Assembly: GCF_009696465.1 (NCBI RefSeq)
Contig: NZ_VULX01000006.1
Coordinates: 52,405-116,404, forward strand
DNA from: Inconstantimicrobium porci
GTDB taxonomy: Bacteria > Bacillota > Clostridia > Clostridiales > Clostridiaceae
DNA: 64,000 nt
Direction of reading: 5' to 3'
Both the position numbers and the translations under genes were made by a program. How positions within the stretch are numbered: position 1 is the first letter of the stretch; each line of letters begins with the position of its first letter. The notes under the pieces are model-generated. The model was not told the origin of the DNA. It worked only from the letters and a program-made list of their open reading frames with translations, and did no database searches. Below, one piece after another: positions 34,741-44,966 of the stretch.

Positions 34741-35610
34741 CTACTTAGAAATTATTTCTACACCTTCTTCTGTTACAAGCAGTGTATGTTCCCACTGAGC
34801 TGATAGTTTACCGTCTTTAGTATATGATGTCCATCCATTATTTTCATCAATATATAATTCAAATGTTCCTTCATTTACCATTGGTTCAATTGTAAATACC
34901 ATGCCTGGAGCAAGTATCATTCCTGTACCTCTTGTTCCAACATGAGATACAAATGGATCTTCGTGTATATCAAGACCAACACCATGTCCTCCAAACTCTC
35001 TAACAATTGAATAACCATTTTTTTCAGCATGTTCCTGAACAGCAGCTCCGATATCCCCTAGGAATCCCCAAGGTTTTACAGCCTTAATTCCTTCATATAA
35101 ACATTCTCTAGCAACTTCAACAAGCCTTTTAGCTTCTGATGATACATTTCCTATCATTATCATTCTTGATGCATCAGAGAAATAACCATTTAAATTTGTT
35201 GTTACATCAATGTTTATAATATCTCCATCCTTAAGAATCACATCTTCACTTGGTATACCGTGACATATCTGATTATTTACAGATGTACAAAGACTCTTTG
35301 GGAATCCTTCATAACCAAGATCTGCAGGAATTGCTCCATGAGCAGTTGTAAATTCATAAGCCATTTTATCTATTTCTTCTGTACTTATGCCTTCTTTAAT
35401 ATTTTGTTCAAGATAATCAAGCAATGCATTATTAACTTCTGCACTCTTTCTAATACCTTCAATTTCTTTTTGATTCTTTATCAAATCCCTGCTAGGCACT
35501 TCATAGCCTTGATTATATAATTCCTGAATTTTTTCATCAAATGCAAGATGACATTTCTTATATTTAAAACCACTGCCACACCAGCATTTAGAATTTCTAT
35601 TAATGCTCAT
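34741..35610 (-). CDS. map: Methionine aminopeptidase with N-terminal SEC-C zinc motif
   Basis: Removes the initiator Met from nascent proteins. Residues 1-~25 carry a SEC-C metal-binding motif (Cys-Trp-Cys-Gly-Ser-Gly...Lys-Lys-Cys-His). The type I aminopeptidase fold follows with the metal ligands in Ile-Asp-Val-Thr (Asp), Phe-Ser-Asp-Ala-Ser, Gly-His-Gly-Val-Gly (His), Thr-Ile-Glu-Pro (Glu) and Gln-Trp-Glu-His (Glu). The SEC-C form is common in clostridia as a second Map besides the ribosomal-operon copy. It is monocistronic. Confidence 0.95.
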   Translation of the reverse strand: MSINRNSKCWCGSGFKYKKCHLAFDEKIQELYNQGYEVPSRDLIKNQKEIEGIRKSAEVNNALLDYLEQNIKEGISTEEIDKMAYEFTTAHGAIPADLGYEGFPKSLCTSVNNQICHGIPSEDVILKDGDIINIDVTTNLNGYFSDASRMIMIGNVSSEAKRLVEVARECLYEGIKAVKPWGFLGDIGAAVQEHAEKNGYSIVREFGGHGVGLDIHEDPFVSHVGTRGTGMILAPGMVFTIEPMVNEGTFELYIDENNGWTSYTKDGKLSAQWEHTLLVTEEGVEIISK

Positions 35611-35726
35611 TTATATCTCTCCTAAACTAATTGAAATAATTACATTGTATAAAACAAATAATAACACTTCTCTTGTATTATTTATTACCTACACCTATTG
35701 TATCATAATAAATTAAATTAGTTAAA

Positions 35727-36410
35727 CTAAGCATGTTTTCTTTTATCTATTTTTACTACAATTACTGTAATTATTAGCACAATAGATGCAAACCATATCG
35801 ATGAAACTCCAAAGTATGATGTCATCATAGCCCCCAAAAATCCTCCAATTAAAAATCCGCCAACAATTTTAAAATATCTTATAGATTTTTCAAAAGCTTT
35901 TTCATTTTTCTTAGTTATAGCTATATATGCTGACTGTGTAGCAGTTCTTAGATTACCTGTACACATTGTTGTACTATATGGTGAATCTACTAGCCTTCTA
36001 AACGACGCAATCTGAACAGATGACACAAAAGCCACTATTATATTTACAATTGAATCATTAACAGACTTAGGTATAAACCCAATAAAAAAGAATATTATAA
36101 TTTCCACAATAATTATTACTGTTTCTGATTCTTCTGCAAGTTTTTTAGGGCATTTTTCCTTTATAATTTCCACAAAAATGACACCAAGTATACATGCAAG
36201 TACTGGAGCAACTGCAAACAATGTTTTATGAAAATTTCTATTATAAATTTCGATACCTATAAGTACTATGTTTCCAGTTTGCGCATTTGCAAAAACACCA
36301 CCTCTGCCAACAAAAGTATATGCATCTAAGAATCCGCCAACGATGGCAAGTAATATTCCAACCTTAACAGACTCAAAGGGAATTGTATTACTATGATCTG
36401 TTTTTTTCAA
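35727..36410 (-). CDS. YoaK-family DUF1275 membrane protein
   Basis: Six-span membrane protein, ~227 aa, of the DUF1275/YoaK family. It shows Gly-Gly-Phe-Leu-Asp-Ala-Tyr-Thr-Phe and Ala-Asn-Ala-Gln-Thr-Gly-Asn in the first repeat and Thr-Met-Cys-Thr-Gly-Asn-Leu-Arg in the second. The function of the family is unknown, though transport has been proposed. The GAGGGGG site fits a TTG at 36410 (9 bases). A GTG at 36428 is in frame but overlaps the site. Confidence 0.9.
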   Translation of the reverse strand: MKKTDHSNTIPFESVKVGILLAIVGGFLDAYTFVGRGGVFANAQTGNIVLIGIEIYNRNFHKTLFAVAPVLACILGVIFVEIIKEKCPKKLAEESETVIIIVEIIIFFFIGFIPKSVNDSIVNIIVAFVSSVQIASFRRLVDSPYSTTMCTGNLRTATQSAYIAITKKNEKAFEKSIRYFKIVGGFLIGGFLGAMMTSYFGVSSIWFASIVLIITVIVVKIDKRKHA

Positions 36411-36476
36411 ATTCTGACACCCCCTCACACATGTACAATTATAAATAACAAACTGTTCTTAATCAATTACCAAAAA

Positions 36477-36504
36477 CAAATGGAAGGCTTACGCCCTCCA
36501 TTTA
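36477..36504 (-). terminator. Intrinsic terminator after the nucleotidase gene
   Basis: AAATGGA and TCCATTT, extended by GG/CC pairs, lie just after the stop on the minus strand. Confidence 0.7.
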
Positions 36505-36523
36505 CTTATTAATTTTTAAATAA

Positions 36524-39500
36524 TTAAGCTGCTTTCTTTTTCTTGTCGATTATTATAGCACATCCTGCAACTAGTAATACAACTGCTACAGCTGCCATTG
36601 CACCTTCTCCAGCCATTGAACCTGTTTTTGGCATTGTACCTGTAACAGCATTTTTATCTGATTTACCTTTTGTGCTGCCATTTGAACCATTGTTCTTGTC
36701 AGCAGGCTTTCCAGTCTGTGGCTTATTATTACTGTTGTTATTATCATTAGGTTTAACTACAGGTGTAGTAGTTCCTTCTCCTGGTTTCTGACCTTGCTTA
36801 TCATCATCGTGATTACCAGCACCTGGTTTATTATCATCCCGACCCTGATTTCCAGTACCTGGATTTTTATTTCCGCTATTATTAGCAGGTGCTTGTCCAT
36901 CTATTAAAGGTTCAAAATAATTGTAGTTTAGGTGTTTTCCTTCCTTAGTAAGTTTCTCTAAGGCTTCTACCATTGCATCTCTTACAGGGACACCTGTATC
37001 AACTACATTCTTAGCATTATCGAAGTTATATCCATCACCATTAGTAGCCATAAAATCGTTAGTTACAAGTGAATAAGTTTTATTATCTTCAATTTTGCTT
37101 CCATCATCAAGACACATAGCAGAAATTCTATTTCCTGCTTCCTTATTTTTATCATAATAAACTTTAATTCCTGAAACTTGAATCCAACCTATATTATCAT
37201 TATAAATACCATGTTCTATAAGCTTCTTAACTTCACTACCAGTAACGTTCATTGTAACAAGAGTATTATCAAATGGCATTACTGTATAAAGGTCCCCCAT
37301 AGTTATACTTCTTTTATTAATTGATGCTCTAATTCCACCACCATTAGTCATAGCAATCTGAGTCTTAGCAGCATCTTTCATTACATCACAAACCCATTTT
37401 CCAAGTACAGAAGTACCGTGATGTCCTCTTGAATCATGAGTTAAGTCAGTATCTGTTATACCAACAACTCTATTTAATGTTGGCTTTAATTCTTCTTCAA
37501 ATTGTTTATATGTCTTTAATGCTTCAGCATCATCTTTTAATGTGTTTTGTCTCTGATATAAGTTGTCAAGACTTGGTAAAACTACATGTTTATTTGTTTC
37601 TGGATCAAATATTATAGACATATCTGTTAAAGATCTACCATTGTAGTATCCCTGTACAACTGGTTTCTTGACTGTTTTTCCTTTAGCATCTTTACCATCA
37701 ACATATCCACAAACAGGCTGATGAGAGTGAGCAGATACTATAGCATCTAAATTTCCAACATCACATAATTTGTAATCTACAACTTCGCCAGTTATTTTTC
37801 CATCTGAATCTTGAGATGATCCAATATGAGTAAGTGCTATTACAACATCAGCTTTTCCTTCAGGAAGACTTCCTGATTTCAACTTATCAGCCCATTCCTT
37901 AGCTGCAGTTGCAGGGTCCTTAAATTCAATGTCTTTAACATTTTCTGCTTTAGTTTTATATTCTGTTTCTGGAGTAGTTAATCCAACGAATCCAACCTTT
38001 ACTCCATTCATATCAACTATCTTATAAGGTTTAGCATAACTTACAGGTTTACCCGATTTCTTATCATAAATATTTGATGCCAAGAAATCAAAGTTACCAT
38101 CCTTGCTCCATTCTGTTAAGTGTGCTGTACCCCAATCAAATTCATGATTACCAACAGCTGAAGCAGTAATACCTATCTGTTTAAGCATTGCAGAGACAGG
38201 TTTACCATAAGTTAAATTTGACATAGCGCTGCCTTGATAGTTATCTCCACCTGATACAACAATTGTGTTTTTATTTGCATTTTTATACTCTTTTATTGAA
38301 TTTACAAACTTAGACATTCCTGTATTCTTACCTGAATTCTCAAGGCTACCGTGGAAATCATTGAATGATACAACATCAACAACTTTTTTGCCATGTTTCT
38401 CTAGTACATCTTTAACGTCTGACCAAGTTACTGATTTTGAATTATTAGAAGTCTGTTCACCAGCAATTCCAGAAAGACTTATATCTCCTTGATTGACAGC
38501 AGCTACAGCCAATGCTCTTTTCTGCACATTCCAATTGTTGCCAATAACACTCCAATTATTATCACATTCAGGTGTAATAGTTCCACCTTTAACATCTTTA
38601 ATATAAGAGCCAATAAGATCTCTTATTCTTCCATCACCAAGGCCCTCAGTCTGTTCTGATTTTCCAACTAATATAGGAAGTTCAGATTGATCTTTAAATA
38701 CAGGTCCTAATGATAAAAGCTGTGAACTTGCTCTGTAATTATTACATGATAGATATAATTCATCTTCATCATTAATTGGTGTACCATCATACTTAGTAAG
38801 TCCTGTTATTCTTTTTCCTACTTCTTTAGATATATCTACTTGATATTTTAATCCTGTAAACATATCATAATTATATCCAGGCATAGACTTGTTGAATGAA
38901 ACAGTCAAATCTCCTGGTAAATACTGATTATAATAAGAAGCTGACCATTCCATATACTTCTTTAATGATTTTCCTGAAATCTTTAATACATATAATGTAT
39001 TATCAAACTTATAAATATCAGCCGTACCACACTTTTTAATTGTTCCTTCTTTTATATTAGCACCATCTTTAAATGCTGCTGCTGAAGAAACATCAATTTT
39101 GTGATTAGCAACCTTTTCACCATAGTACATCTGTACTTTATTGATTAAATCAATCATTGGTGTTGGCTGAAGTTTTGCCTGTTCAATGCCTTTAACTTCA
39201 TTTTCAGGAACAAGATCTCCATCCCTTAATGTTCCGATAGGTGTATTGGCATCTGCAATAGCTTTCTCACTAAATGGCTTAAGCTTTTCTACAAGTACTG
39301 GATCAGCTTCAACACCTTTTAAACTATAAGAAGTACTTGTAATATCCTGACCTTTATTAGCAACTTCAAACTTACCTTCTTTATTTTTAGTAAGTTTTAA
39401 GTTTATTTGAGCTAAGTTTTGTCCCCATTTTCCTGCTTCAACTATTACAGTACCCTTTTCTTTTGCTTCATTGTAAGCCTCTACAGTTCCTGTTGCTTCA

Positions 39501-40369
39501 GTACCATCATTTGATATAACTGAAATACCTTTCTTTGTTGAAGAATATACTTTTCCATTATAATAATAACTACCTGAAATATTATTATGGAAATGAGCTG
39601 CTACAAATGCAGTAATTTCTGGACATTCATTTAATATATCAATAGCACTTGAACCTTTAGTACCATATTCCTGATTTATTCCCATGTGATCAACTGCCAC
39701 AATTGTATTAATTCCCTGCTTTTTTAATTCTGAAATAGCTTTCTTTGTTTCGTCAACTGAATTTGTAACTTTACATCCAGAAAGATTTGGTCCATCCCAT
39801 CTTGTTATGTTAGGTGTAACCATTCCTACTATACCTACTTTTACGCCGCCCTTTTCAACAACTTTATATGGAGCACCTAAAGTAGTACCATCTTTATCAT
39901 AGACATTACCACAAAGTACAGTTGCCTTGAAAAGTTTTTTAACCTTATTTAAGGTTGGAATACCATAATTGAATTCATGGTTACCTAGAGTAATAGTATC
40001 ATAACCAATTTCATTCATGGCTGTAGCCATAGGATTTGACTCTCCATCTAAAAACAATGATTCTGAGTTATCTTGAATGATATCACCTGCATCAACCATT
40101 ATAGTATTTGGGTTTACTGCTCTTAGTTCTTTAACCTTTGTAGAAACCTGAGCAAGACTTCCCGAAGTGTTTTCTGCATTAATTGCATAATCATATGGTA
40201 AAAATCTACCATGTGTATCTGTTGTAGATAAAATCTGCAAATTTACTACACTCTCATTATTTTCATCATTTGCCGAAGCCTTTACTGGCATTGGTGTAAT
40301 TAATGAAAAAGTCATAGCTGATGCAACTATTAATGATAATAGGCTGCATTTTTTTGAATGATTTAACAT
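36524..40369 (-). CDS. Two-module surface 5'-nucleotidase / 2',3'-cyclic phosphodiesterase with sortase signal
   Basis: 1281-residue extracellular enzyme that releases phosphate and nucleosides from nucleotides. A signal peptide (~1-32, ending near Val-Lys-Ala) is followed by two tandem metallophosphatase + 5'-nucleotidase-C units (~45-620 and ~655-1150). The metal motifs appear twice: Asp-Thr-His-Gly/Asp-Phe-His-Gly, Gly-Asp-Ile-Ile/Gly-Asp-Asn-Tyr, Gly-Asn-His-Glu-Phe (both) and Ala-His-Phe-His/Ala-His-Ser-His. A Gly/Asn/Lys/Pro-rich wall-spanning linker follows. Last comes the sorting signal Met-Pro-Lys-Thr-Gly, a hydrophobic span and Lys-Lys-Lys-Lys, a variant of LPXTG. TTAA repeats lie upstream. 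Confidence 0.95.
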   Translation of the reverse strand: MLNHSKKCSLLSLIVASAMTFSLITPMPVKASANDENNESVVNLQILSTTDTHGRFLPYDYAINAENTSGSLAQVSTKVKELRAVNPNTIMVDAGDIIQDNSESLFLDGESNPMATAMNEIGYDTITLGNHEFNYGIPTLNKVKKLFKATVLCGNVYDKDGTTLGAPYKVVEKGGVKVGIVGMVTPNITRWDGPNLSGCKVTNSVDETKKAISELKKQGINTIVAVDHMGINQEYGTKGSSAIDILNECPEITAFVAAHFHNNISGSYYYNGKVYSSTKKGISVISNDGTEATGTVEAYNEAKEKGTVIVEAGKWGQNLAQINLKLTKNKEGKFEVANKGQDITSTSYSLKGVEADPVLVEKLKPFSEKAIADANTPIGTLRDGDLVPENEVKGIEQAKLQPTPMIDLINKVQMYYGEKVANHKIDVSSAAAFKDGANIKEGTIKKCGTADIYKFDNTLYVLKISGKSLKKYMEWSASYYNQYLPGDLTVSFNKSMPGYNYDMFTGLKYQVDISKEVGKRITGLTKYDGTPINDEDELYLSCNNYRASSQLLSLGPVFKDQSELPILVGKSEQTEGLGDGRIRDLIGSYIKDVKGGTITPECDNNWSVIGNNWNVQKRALAVAAVNQGDISLSGIAGEQTSNNSKSVTWSDVKDVLEKHGKKVVDVVSFNDFHGSLENSGKNTGMSKFVNSIKEYKNANKNTIVVSGGDNYQGSAMSNLTYGKPVSAMLKQIGITASAVGNHEFDWGTAHLTEWSKDGNFDFLASNIYDKKSGKPVSYAKPYKIVDMNGVKVGFVGLTTPETEYKTKAENVKDIEFKDPATAAKEWADKLKSGSLPEGKADVVIALTHIGSSQDSDGKITGEVVDYKLCDVGNLDAIVSAHSHQPVCGYVDGKDAKGKTVKKPVVQGYYNGRSLTDMSIIFDPETNKHVVLPSLDNLYQRQNTLKDDAEALKTYKQFEEELKPTLNRVVGITDTDLTHDSRGHHGTSVLGKWVCDVMKDAAKTQIAMTNGGGIRASINKRSITMGDLYTVMPFDNTLVTMNVTGSEVKKLIEHGIYNDNIGWIQVSGIKVYYDKNKEAGNRISAMCLDDGSKIEDNKTYSLVTNDFMATNGDGYNFDNAKNVVDTGVPVRDAMVEALEKLTKEGKHLNYNYFEPLIDGQAPANNSGNKNPGTGNQGRDDNKPGAGNHDDDKQGQKPGEGTTTPVVKPNDNNNSNNKPQTGKPADKNNGSNGSTKGKSDKNAVTGTMPKTGSMAGEGAMAAVAVVLLVAGCAIIIDKKKKAA

Positions 40370-40654
40370 TTAAAATCCCCCTTAAAGTTTATATATCAAA
40401 TTTGTATTTGATAGCACAATTATACAATAACATCGAATGTTATTTTTGTAAAAGTCTAAATTTAGTGGTATTTTACTAATTAGCACGAATAATGCATGTA
40501 ATAATCAAAGAATCATTCACTTATTTAATTAATTACTACTTTTTATAATCTTTACCAAATCAATGTCGTAAATATTGTATGACAATCAAAAGTTTTATTA
40601 TGTATTTTATAACAAACCATATCAGCGAATATATTCCATTATAGTAATTATATT

Positions 40655-40701
40655 TTAACAATATTAACTTTATATTAAATCTTGTTAAGAATAATTTAAC
40701 C
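40655..40701. promoter_or_regulatory. Five helically phased TTAAnn repeats, Pho-box-like
   Basis: TTAACA, TTAACT, TTAAAT, TTAAGA and TTAACC begin at 40655, 40664, 40675, 40685 and 40696 (steps 9, 11, 10, 11). Firmicute PhoP binds TTAACA-like direct repeats about 11 bases apart. The site is ~290 bases from the nucleotidase start, farther than usual. The rest of 40370-40725 shows no other readable feature. Confidence 0.4.
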
Positions 40702-40725
40702 TTTTCCAATGAATTCCCTATACCA

Positions 40726-40760
40726 TAAAAAAGCACCCTGCATAACAGCAGAGTGCTAAA
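40726..40760 (-). terminator. Intrinsic terminator after cheV
   Basis: AGCACTCTGC and GCAGGGTGCT pair (one mismatch) with a six-base loop and a T6 tail on the minus strand. Confidence 0.85.
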
Positions 40761-40781
40761 AAAATCATAAAAGATATATAA

Positions 40782-41684
40782 TTAAATATTTAATAAATGA
40801 TCTATCTTATCTACAAGTTCTTCAACTTCAGGCTTACTTAGCTGAGCATCAGCACCTACAGATTCTCCCTTATGCCTTAATTCATCAGTAATTAAAGATG
40901 AGAATATTACAACTGGAAGCTTCTTTAATACATCGTCTTCCTTAATCTTTCTAGTAAGAGTCAATCCATCCATCTGAGGCATTTCGATATCTGTAATAAG
41001 CATCTGTGCTTCCTTTATAAAATCAGCACCATCCTTTTCTTTTAATGAAAGAAGATAATTGAAAGCCTGTTCTCCATCGTCAAAGACTCTAAGCTTCTTA
41101 AATCCTGCTTTAGTTAAAGTATCCTTTAAAAGCTGTCTTATTAATGCTGAATCATCAGCAAGTACTAACTGTATTCCTGATCTATCCTTGTAGTCTACAG
41201 AAACAAGTCTATCTTCACTAATTCCGCAGCTTGGACAAATATCAGTTACTATCTTTTCAAAGTCAAGCATCAATATTACTTTATCACCAAGAAGTATATT
41301 ACCTACTGATAATGACGCTGCAGATAAATCATCAGGCTTTCTTATATCACTCCATTTTATACGATGAACACCTAGTATCTCATCAATGTTAAATGCTACC
41401 TTTATATTATTAAATTCACAAATTATTACCTTGTTTGTCATACTAGCTTTGCTTCCAGATAATATATACTTAAGATCTACTAATGTTAATATCTCATTTC
41501 TGCATAAGATAAGACCTGCAATTTCTTTATTTGGATTAGGAAGCTTTGTTATACCACTTTCAGGCATATCAATTATTTCTCTAACTTTGACAACATTAAT
41601 CGCATAGTTTGTATTATCAACAACGAATTCTATAATTTCTACTTCTCCTGTGCCAGCTTCTAATAATATATCATTATCGTTCAT
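40782..41684 (-). CDS. cheV: CheV-type chemotaxis coupling protein
   Basis: 300-residue fusion of a CheW-like domain (~10-150; Val-Arg-Glu-Ile-Ile-Asp-Met-Pro, Asn-Pro-Asn-Lys-Glu-Ile-Ala-Gly) and a receiver domain (~170-300). The receiver has the acidic pocket, the phosphorylated Asp in Ile-Thr-Asp-Ile-Glu-Met-Pro-Gln-Met-Asp-Gly, and Lys in Ser-Lys-Pro. CheV couples receptors to CheA and adapts when phosphorylated. The GGAGG ribosome site is good. It is not in a che operon. A chemoreceptor gene lies at 47.6-49.3 kb and a flagellin at 29.5 kb. Confidence 0.92.
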   Translation of the reverse strand: MNDNDILLEAGTGEVEIIEFVVDNTNYAINVVKVREIIDMPESGITKLPNPNKEIAGLILCRNEILTLVDLKYILSGSKASMTNKVIICEFNNIKVAFNIDEILGVHRIKWSDIRKPDDLSAASLSVGNILLGDKVILMLDFEKIVTDICPSCGISEDRLVSVDYKDRSGIQLVLADDSALIRQLLKDTLTKAGFKKLRVFDDGEQAFNYLLSLKEKDGADFIKEAQMLITDIEMPQMDGLTLTRKIKEDDVLKKLPVVIFSSLITDELRHKGESVGADAQLSKPEVEELVDKIDHLLNI

Positions 41685-41826
41685 AATAACGTTACCTCCA
41701 GTAATTACTTATTTTAAACTAAAATTATTATCGTAATAAAATAATTGTTCTTTAGATGCATTTAAAACAAATTATTAAAACCTTTGTTAATAATAATAAT
41801 AAAACAAGACGTATTCAACAAATAAG

Positions 41827-42474
41827 TTATTTCTTGAATGTTTCATTCCAGTCTGCTTTGAACCTCTCAAGTCCTTGATCTGTTAGTGGATGTTTTATCA
41901 TCTGCATTAAAATCTTATATGGTATTGTTGCTATATCAGCACCTGCTCTTGCTGCTTCAATTACATGAAGTGGATGTCTTACGCTAGCTGCTATAATCTT
42001 AGTGCCTATTCCGTGGATATCAAAGATTTCAGCAATGGTTCTTACAATTTCCATCCCATCCATTGAAATATCATCAACTCTGCCTAGGAATGGACTTACA
42101 TAAGTTGCTCCAGCATTAGCTGCAAGAAGTGCCTGGTTTGCCGAAAATACAAGAGTTACGTTAGTCTTAACTCCTTCCTTAGAAAGAACCTTAACTGCTT
42201 TAAGTCCTTCAGCAGTCATAGGAATTTTAACAATCATATTTTTATGGATTGCTGCAATCTTTCTTCCTTCATCAATCATTCCTTTTGCATCTTCTGCTAC
42301 AACTTCGCCACTGATAGGTCCATCAACTATTGAAGTAATTTCTTTAATAACTTCATTAAAGTCTCTGCCTTCTTTTGCAATAAGTGATGGGTTTGTAGTA
42401 ACACCGCTGATTACTCCCATTTCATTTGCTTCCCTTATTTGATCAACATTTGCAGTGTCTAAGAAAAATTTCAT
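41827..42474 (-). CDS. Transaldolase / fructose-6-phosphate aldolase-like
   Basis: 215-residue short transaldolase of the TalC/FSA class. Features are Phe-Leu-Asp-Thr-Ala-Asn at the start, Gly-Val-Thr-Thr-Asn-Pro-Ser-Leu, the Schiff-base Lys in Val-Lys-Ile-Pro-Met-Thr (about residue 85), and the C-terminal Asp-Ile-Ala-Thr-Ile-Pro. It moves dihydroxyacetone units in the non-oxidative pentose phosphate pathway. Most short clostridial members are transaldolases rather than aldolases. The AGGAG site abuts an upstream ATG (42483), so the ATG at 42474, 9 bases away, is the likely start. Confidence 0.92.
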   Translation of the reverse strand: MKFFLDTANVDQIREANEMGVISGVTTNPSLIAKEGRDFNEVIKEITSIVDGPISGEVVAEDAKGMIDEGRKIAAIHKNMIVKIPMTAEGLKAVKVLSKEGVKTNVTLVFSANQALLAANAGATYVSPFLGRVDDISMDGMEIVRTIAEIFDIHGIGTKIIAASVRHPLHVIEAARAGADIATIPYKILMQMIKHPLTDQGLERFKADWNETFKK

Positions 42475-42492
42475 ACTAAACATCTCCTATAA

Positions 42493-43110
42493 TTATTTTT
42501 CAATTTTTTTCAATTTAAAAGAGTCAATTATAAATTTTCTGAACTTAATATCATACTCTCTCAAAAGATTTTCTGTTTCTTTATCATGATTTTCAATATC
42601 TTGACTTATGCTATCAAGCGGCCAACCAGGTATAGGCTCACATATCTGATGGTCAAGTAGATAAAATCCTCTTGCTTTATTCGTCTTATCATCAGCCATA
42701 AACTCTTTAAAACAATTATCTGAAAATACAGCTGTTCCATTTTTATAATATACTAGAGCTTTTCCCCCAAAATTCTTTGCCATATTACTATAATATGTAA
42801 TCATGCCTTCATAACTTAATACTTCATTACCGACTCTTTTTATGTACAACCCAGGCTGCCTAGGATCATCTTCATCCATATCTGCAAAATATAGTCCAGA
42901 ATCCTGGCAGATAACATTATCACAAAATTTCGAATAAAACTCTGCTTTAATTTTTGCATTTTCAATTGGTGTATTTCCTAACTCTTCAGGCTCATCAGTT
43001 ATGTTAAGATCATCCAGTGTTACTATTTCGCAGTCATAATCATTTAATATTTCCATAAATCTCTGTTTTTTTGCAGGATTAGTCGTACCTATAAGTATTC
43101 TCTTTATCAT
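42493..43110 (-). CDS. HAM1/RdgB-family nucleoside-triphosphate pyrophosphatase
   Basis: 205-residue house-cleaning enzyme of the Ham1 fold. It starts Ile-Gly-Thr-Thr-Asn-Pro-Ala-Lys-Lys (phosphate-binding loop), then has Asn-Ala-Lys-Ile-Lys-Ala and Gln-Asp-Ser-Gly-Leu-Tyr with the metal-binding Asp. The C-terminal part diverges from canonical RdgB: the Ser-His-Arg motif is absent and the end reads Phe-Lys-Leu-Lys-Lys. It may hydrolyse ITP/XTP or another non-canonical nucleotide. It is separated from the transaldolase gene by ~20 bases on the same strand, a probable operon. Confidence 0.85.
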   Translation of the reverse strand: MIKRILIGTTNPAKKQRFMEILNDYDCEIVTLDDLNITDEPEELGNTPIENAKIKAEFYSKFCDNVICQDSGLYFADMDEDDPRQPGLYIKRVGNEVLSYEGMITYYSNMAKNFGGKALVYYKNGTAVFSDNCFKEFMADDKTNKARGFYLLDHQICEPIPGWPLDSISQDIENHDKETENLLREYDIKFRKFIIDSFKLKKIEK

Positions 43111-43263
43111 GTTAACGCCCCAATCTTATCATTTAAATTTGATTAAAATACAATATCAATTAATTTCTGAACAATTATATTTTATCATATTTTGTAATAA
43201 TTGTATGCATATGATATTATAATGGTAAATAATTGTTTACTCATCTAAAAGGAGTGAGACAAA

Positions 43264-44674
43264 ATGTCAACTAACGAACTGCCTGAAATTGCATTAGCTA
43301 ATTCTCTAAAAAAATTAACACTCTTGTGCCAAAAGACATTGATGCAAGAAAAGCTTATTTAATTGGAGGCGGTATAGCTTCTCTAGCGTCCGCCGCATTT
43401 CTATTAAGGGATGCTCACATGAAAGGAAACAATATCCACATACTTGAGGAATCATCTATTTATGGAGGTTCTATGGATGGTGCTGGAATTGCTGAAACTG
43501 GCTATACTGCAAGAGGGGGCCGAGAAATAGAAGAACATTTTGAATGCTTTATGGATTTGTTTAGTTTTATTCCATCATTAACAGACACAAATAGAACTGT
43601 TCTTGATGAATTTAGAGAGTTGAACATTAAAGAACCTATAGAATCACATTGTCATCTTGTACAAAATCAAGGAGAAAAGTGTGATTTTCATCACTTGGTT
43701 TATCCAAACAACATCTAATGGAACTTACAAAACTTCATTTGCTTACTGAAGAAGCCCTTGGTCCAACAACTGTTGAGCAGTTCTTCTCTAAGTCATTCTT
43801 CAAAACTAACTTTTGGTATTTTTGGTGCACTATGTTTGCATTCAAAAAATATCATTCAGTAGTAGAAATGAAAAGATATATGGAAAGATTCATGCATTTA
43901 ATAGACGGTATGAATAAATTGAAAAGAATTCTTTATACTGAATATAACCAATATGATTCTTTAATACTTCCATTAATTACTTGGCTAAAATCTAAAAATG
44001 TATGTTTCGAGACAGGCTGTAAGGTTGTAGATATCGACTTTGACATTAATGATAACAAAAAAACTGCTACTGCTGTTCATTACATTAAAGATACTAAAGA
44101 TTTTAGAATTGATGTTAATGATAAAGATATTGTGCTATTTACTAACGGATCTATGACAGAGAATACTACCAGAGGTGATATAAACAACTCAGCTGTACTT
44201 AATACTTCTGATGATAAAGGATGTTTCTCAGTATGGGAAAAACTTTCAAAGAAAGCTGACAACTTTGGACATCCTGAAAAGTTCTGTACTGATATAACAA
44301 AAACTAAATGGATTTCATTTACTGTAACTTTAAAAGATGATAATATAGTATTACCTTATATTGAAAATATTACTGGGGACAAACCTGGTATGGGTGGACT
44401 TGTAACAATAAAAGATTCTAACTGGTTGATGAGCTGGGTTGTTCCAAAGGATCCTCATTTTATTAACCAACCTAAAAATGTAAAAGTATTATGGGCTTAC
44501 GCATTAAATCTTGATTCAAAAGGAAATTATATTAATAAAACATTGCAAGAATGTACTGGTAAGGAAATGTTTGAGGAATTACTATATCATATGGGAGGAT
44601 TAAATGATGTTCCAATAGATAAAGTAACATTAGGAGATCTTTTAAAAAACACAGAATTACTAAAACTATTATAA
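43264..44674 (+). pseudogene. Oleate hydratase (MCRA family) with two frameshifts and lost C-terminus
   Basis: A ribosome site (AGGAGTGAG) and ATG at 43264 start the frame, which shifts near 43306-43312 within an A7 run. The FAD-binding part follows (Ala-Tyr-Leu-Ile-Gly-Gly-Gly-Ile-Ala-Ser-Leu, then Gly-Gly-Ser-Met-Asp-Gly-Ala). A second shift near 43697 (GG where GGG restores the frame) leads to the remaining ~320 codons. The frame then stops about 100 residues short of the ~580-590 aa family length. Oleate hydratase adds water to the double bond of unsaturated fatty acids. With three lesions this copy should be inactive. Confidence 0.88.
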
Positions 44675-44679
44675 TTCTT

Positions 44680-44709
44680 AAAGCCAGGATAAAAAAATTC
44701 CTGCCTTTT
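44680..44709 (+). terminator. Intrinsic terminator
   Basis: AAAGCCAGGA and TCCTGCCTTT pair with one mismatch around a poly-A loop, followed by T. Confidence 0.7.
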
Positions 44710-44761
44710 CCTATTACATTTGTATTTTTTACAATAAGTGGTGTGATTAAAGTATATTGAG

Positions 44762-44953
44762 GTGATAATATGGAAAAACAGTGGTATAAAACGTCAGAAA
44801 CATGGTGAACCAAAAAAAGAAAATATTGCTGTAGAAATCAGACAGGCTATTAATGCACTTATGCAGATAGCTTTATATTATTATGTTACAGATGAACTCC
44901 AGCAGTCAATGGATCAAAGTCTTGAAAGGCTTAAAAATGAAGGACTGGTTTAA
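44762..44953 (+). CDS. Small hypothetical protein with ambiguous or broken start
   Basis: The frame ending at 44953 encodes ~63 helical residues and opens at a GTG (44762) that overlaps the GAGGTG ribosome site. The site is better placed for an ATG at 44770, but that frame stops after 12 codons. Adding one A to the A5 run after the ATG would join the ATG to the long frame. Either the start is GTG without a proper site, or there is a 1-base deletion. The gene ends with a GGACTGG/CCAGTCC palindrome at 44941-44960. Confidence 0.5.
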   Translation: MIIWKNSGIKRQKHGEPKKENIAVEIRQAINALMQIALYYYVTDELQQSMDQSLERLKNEGLV

Positions 44954-44966
44954 ACCAGTCCCATAT

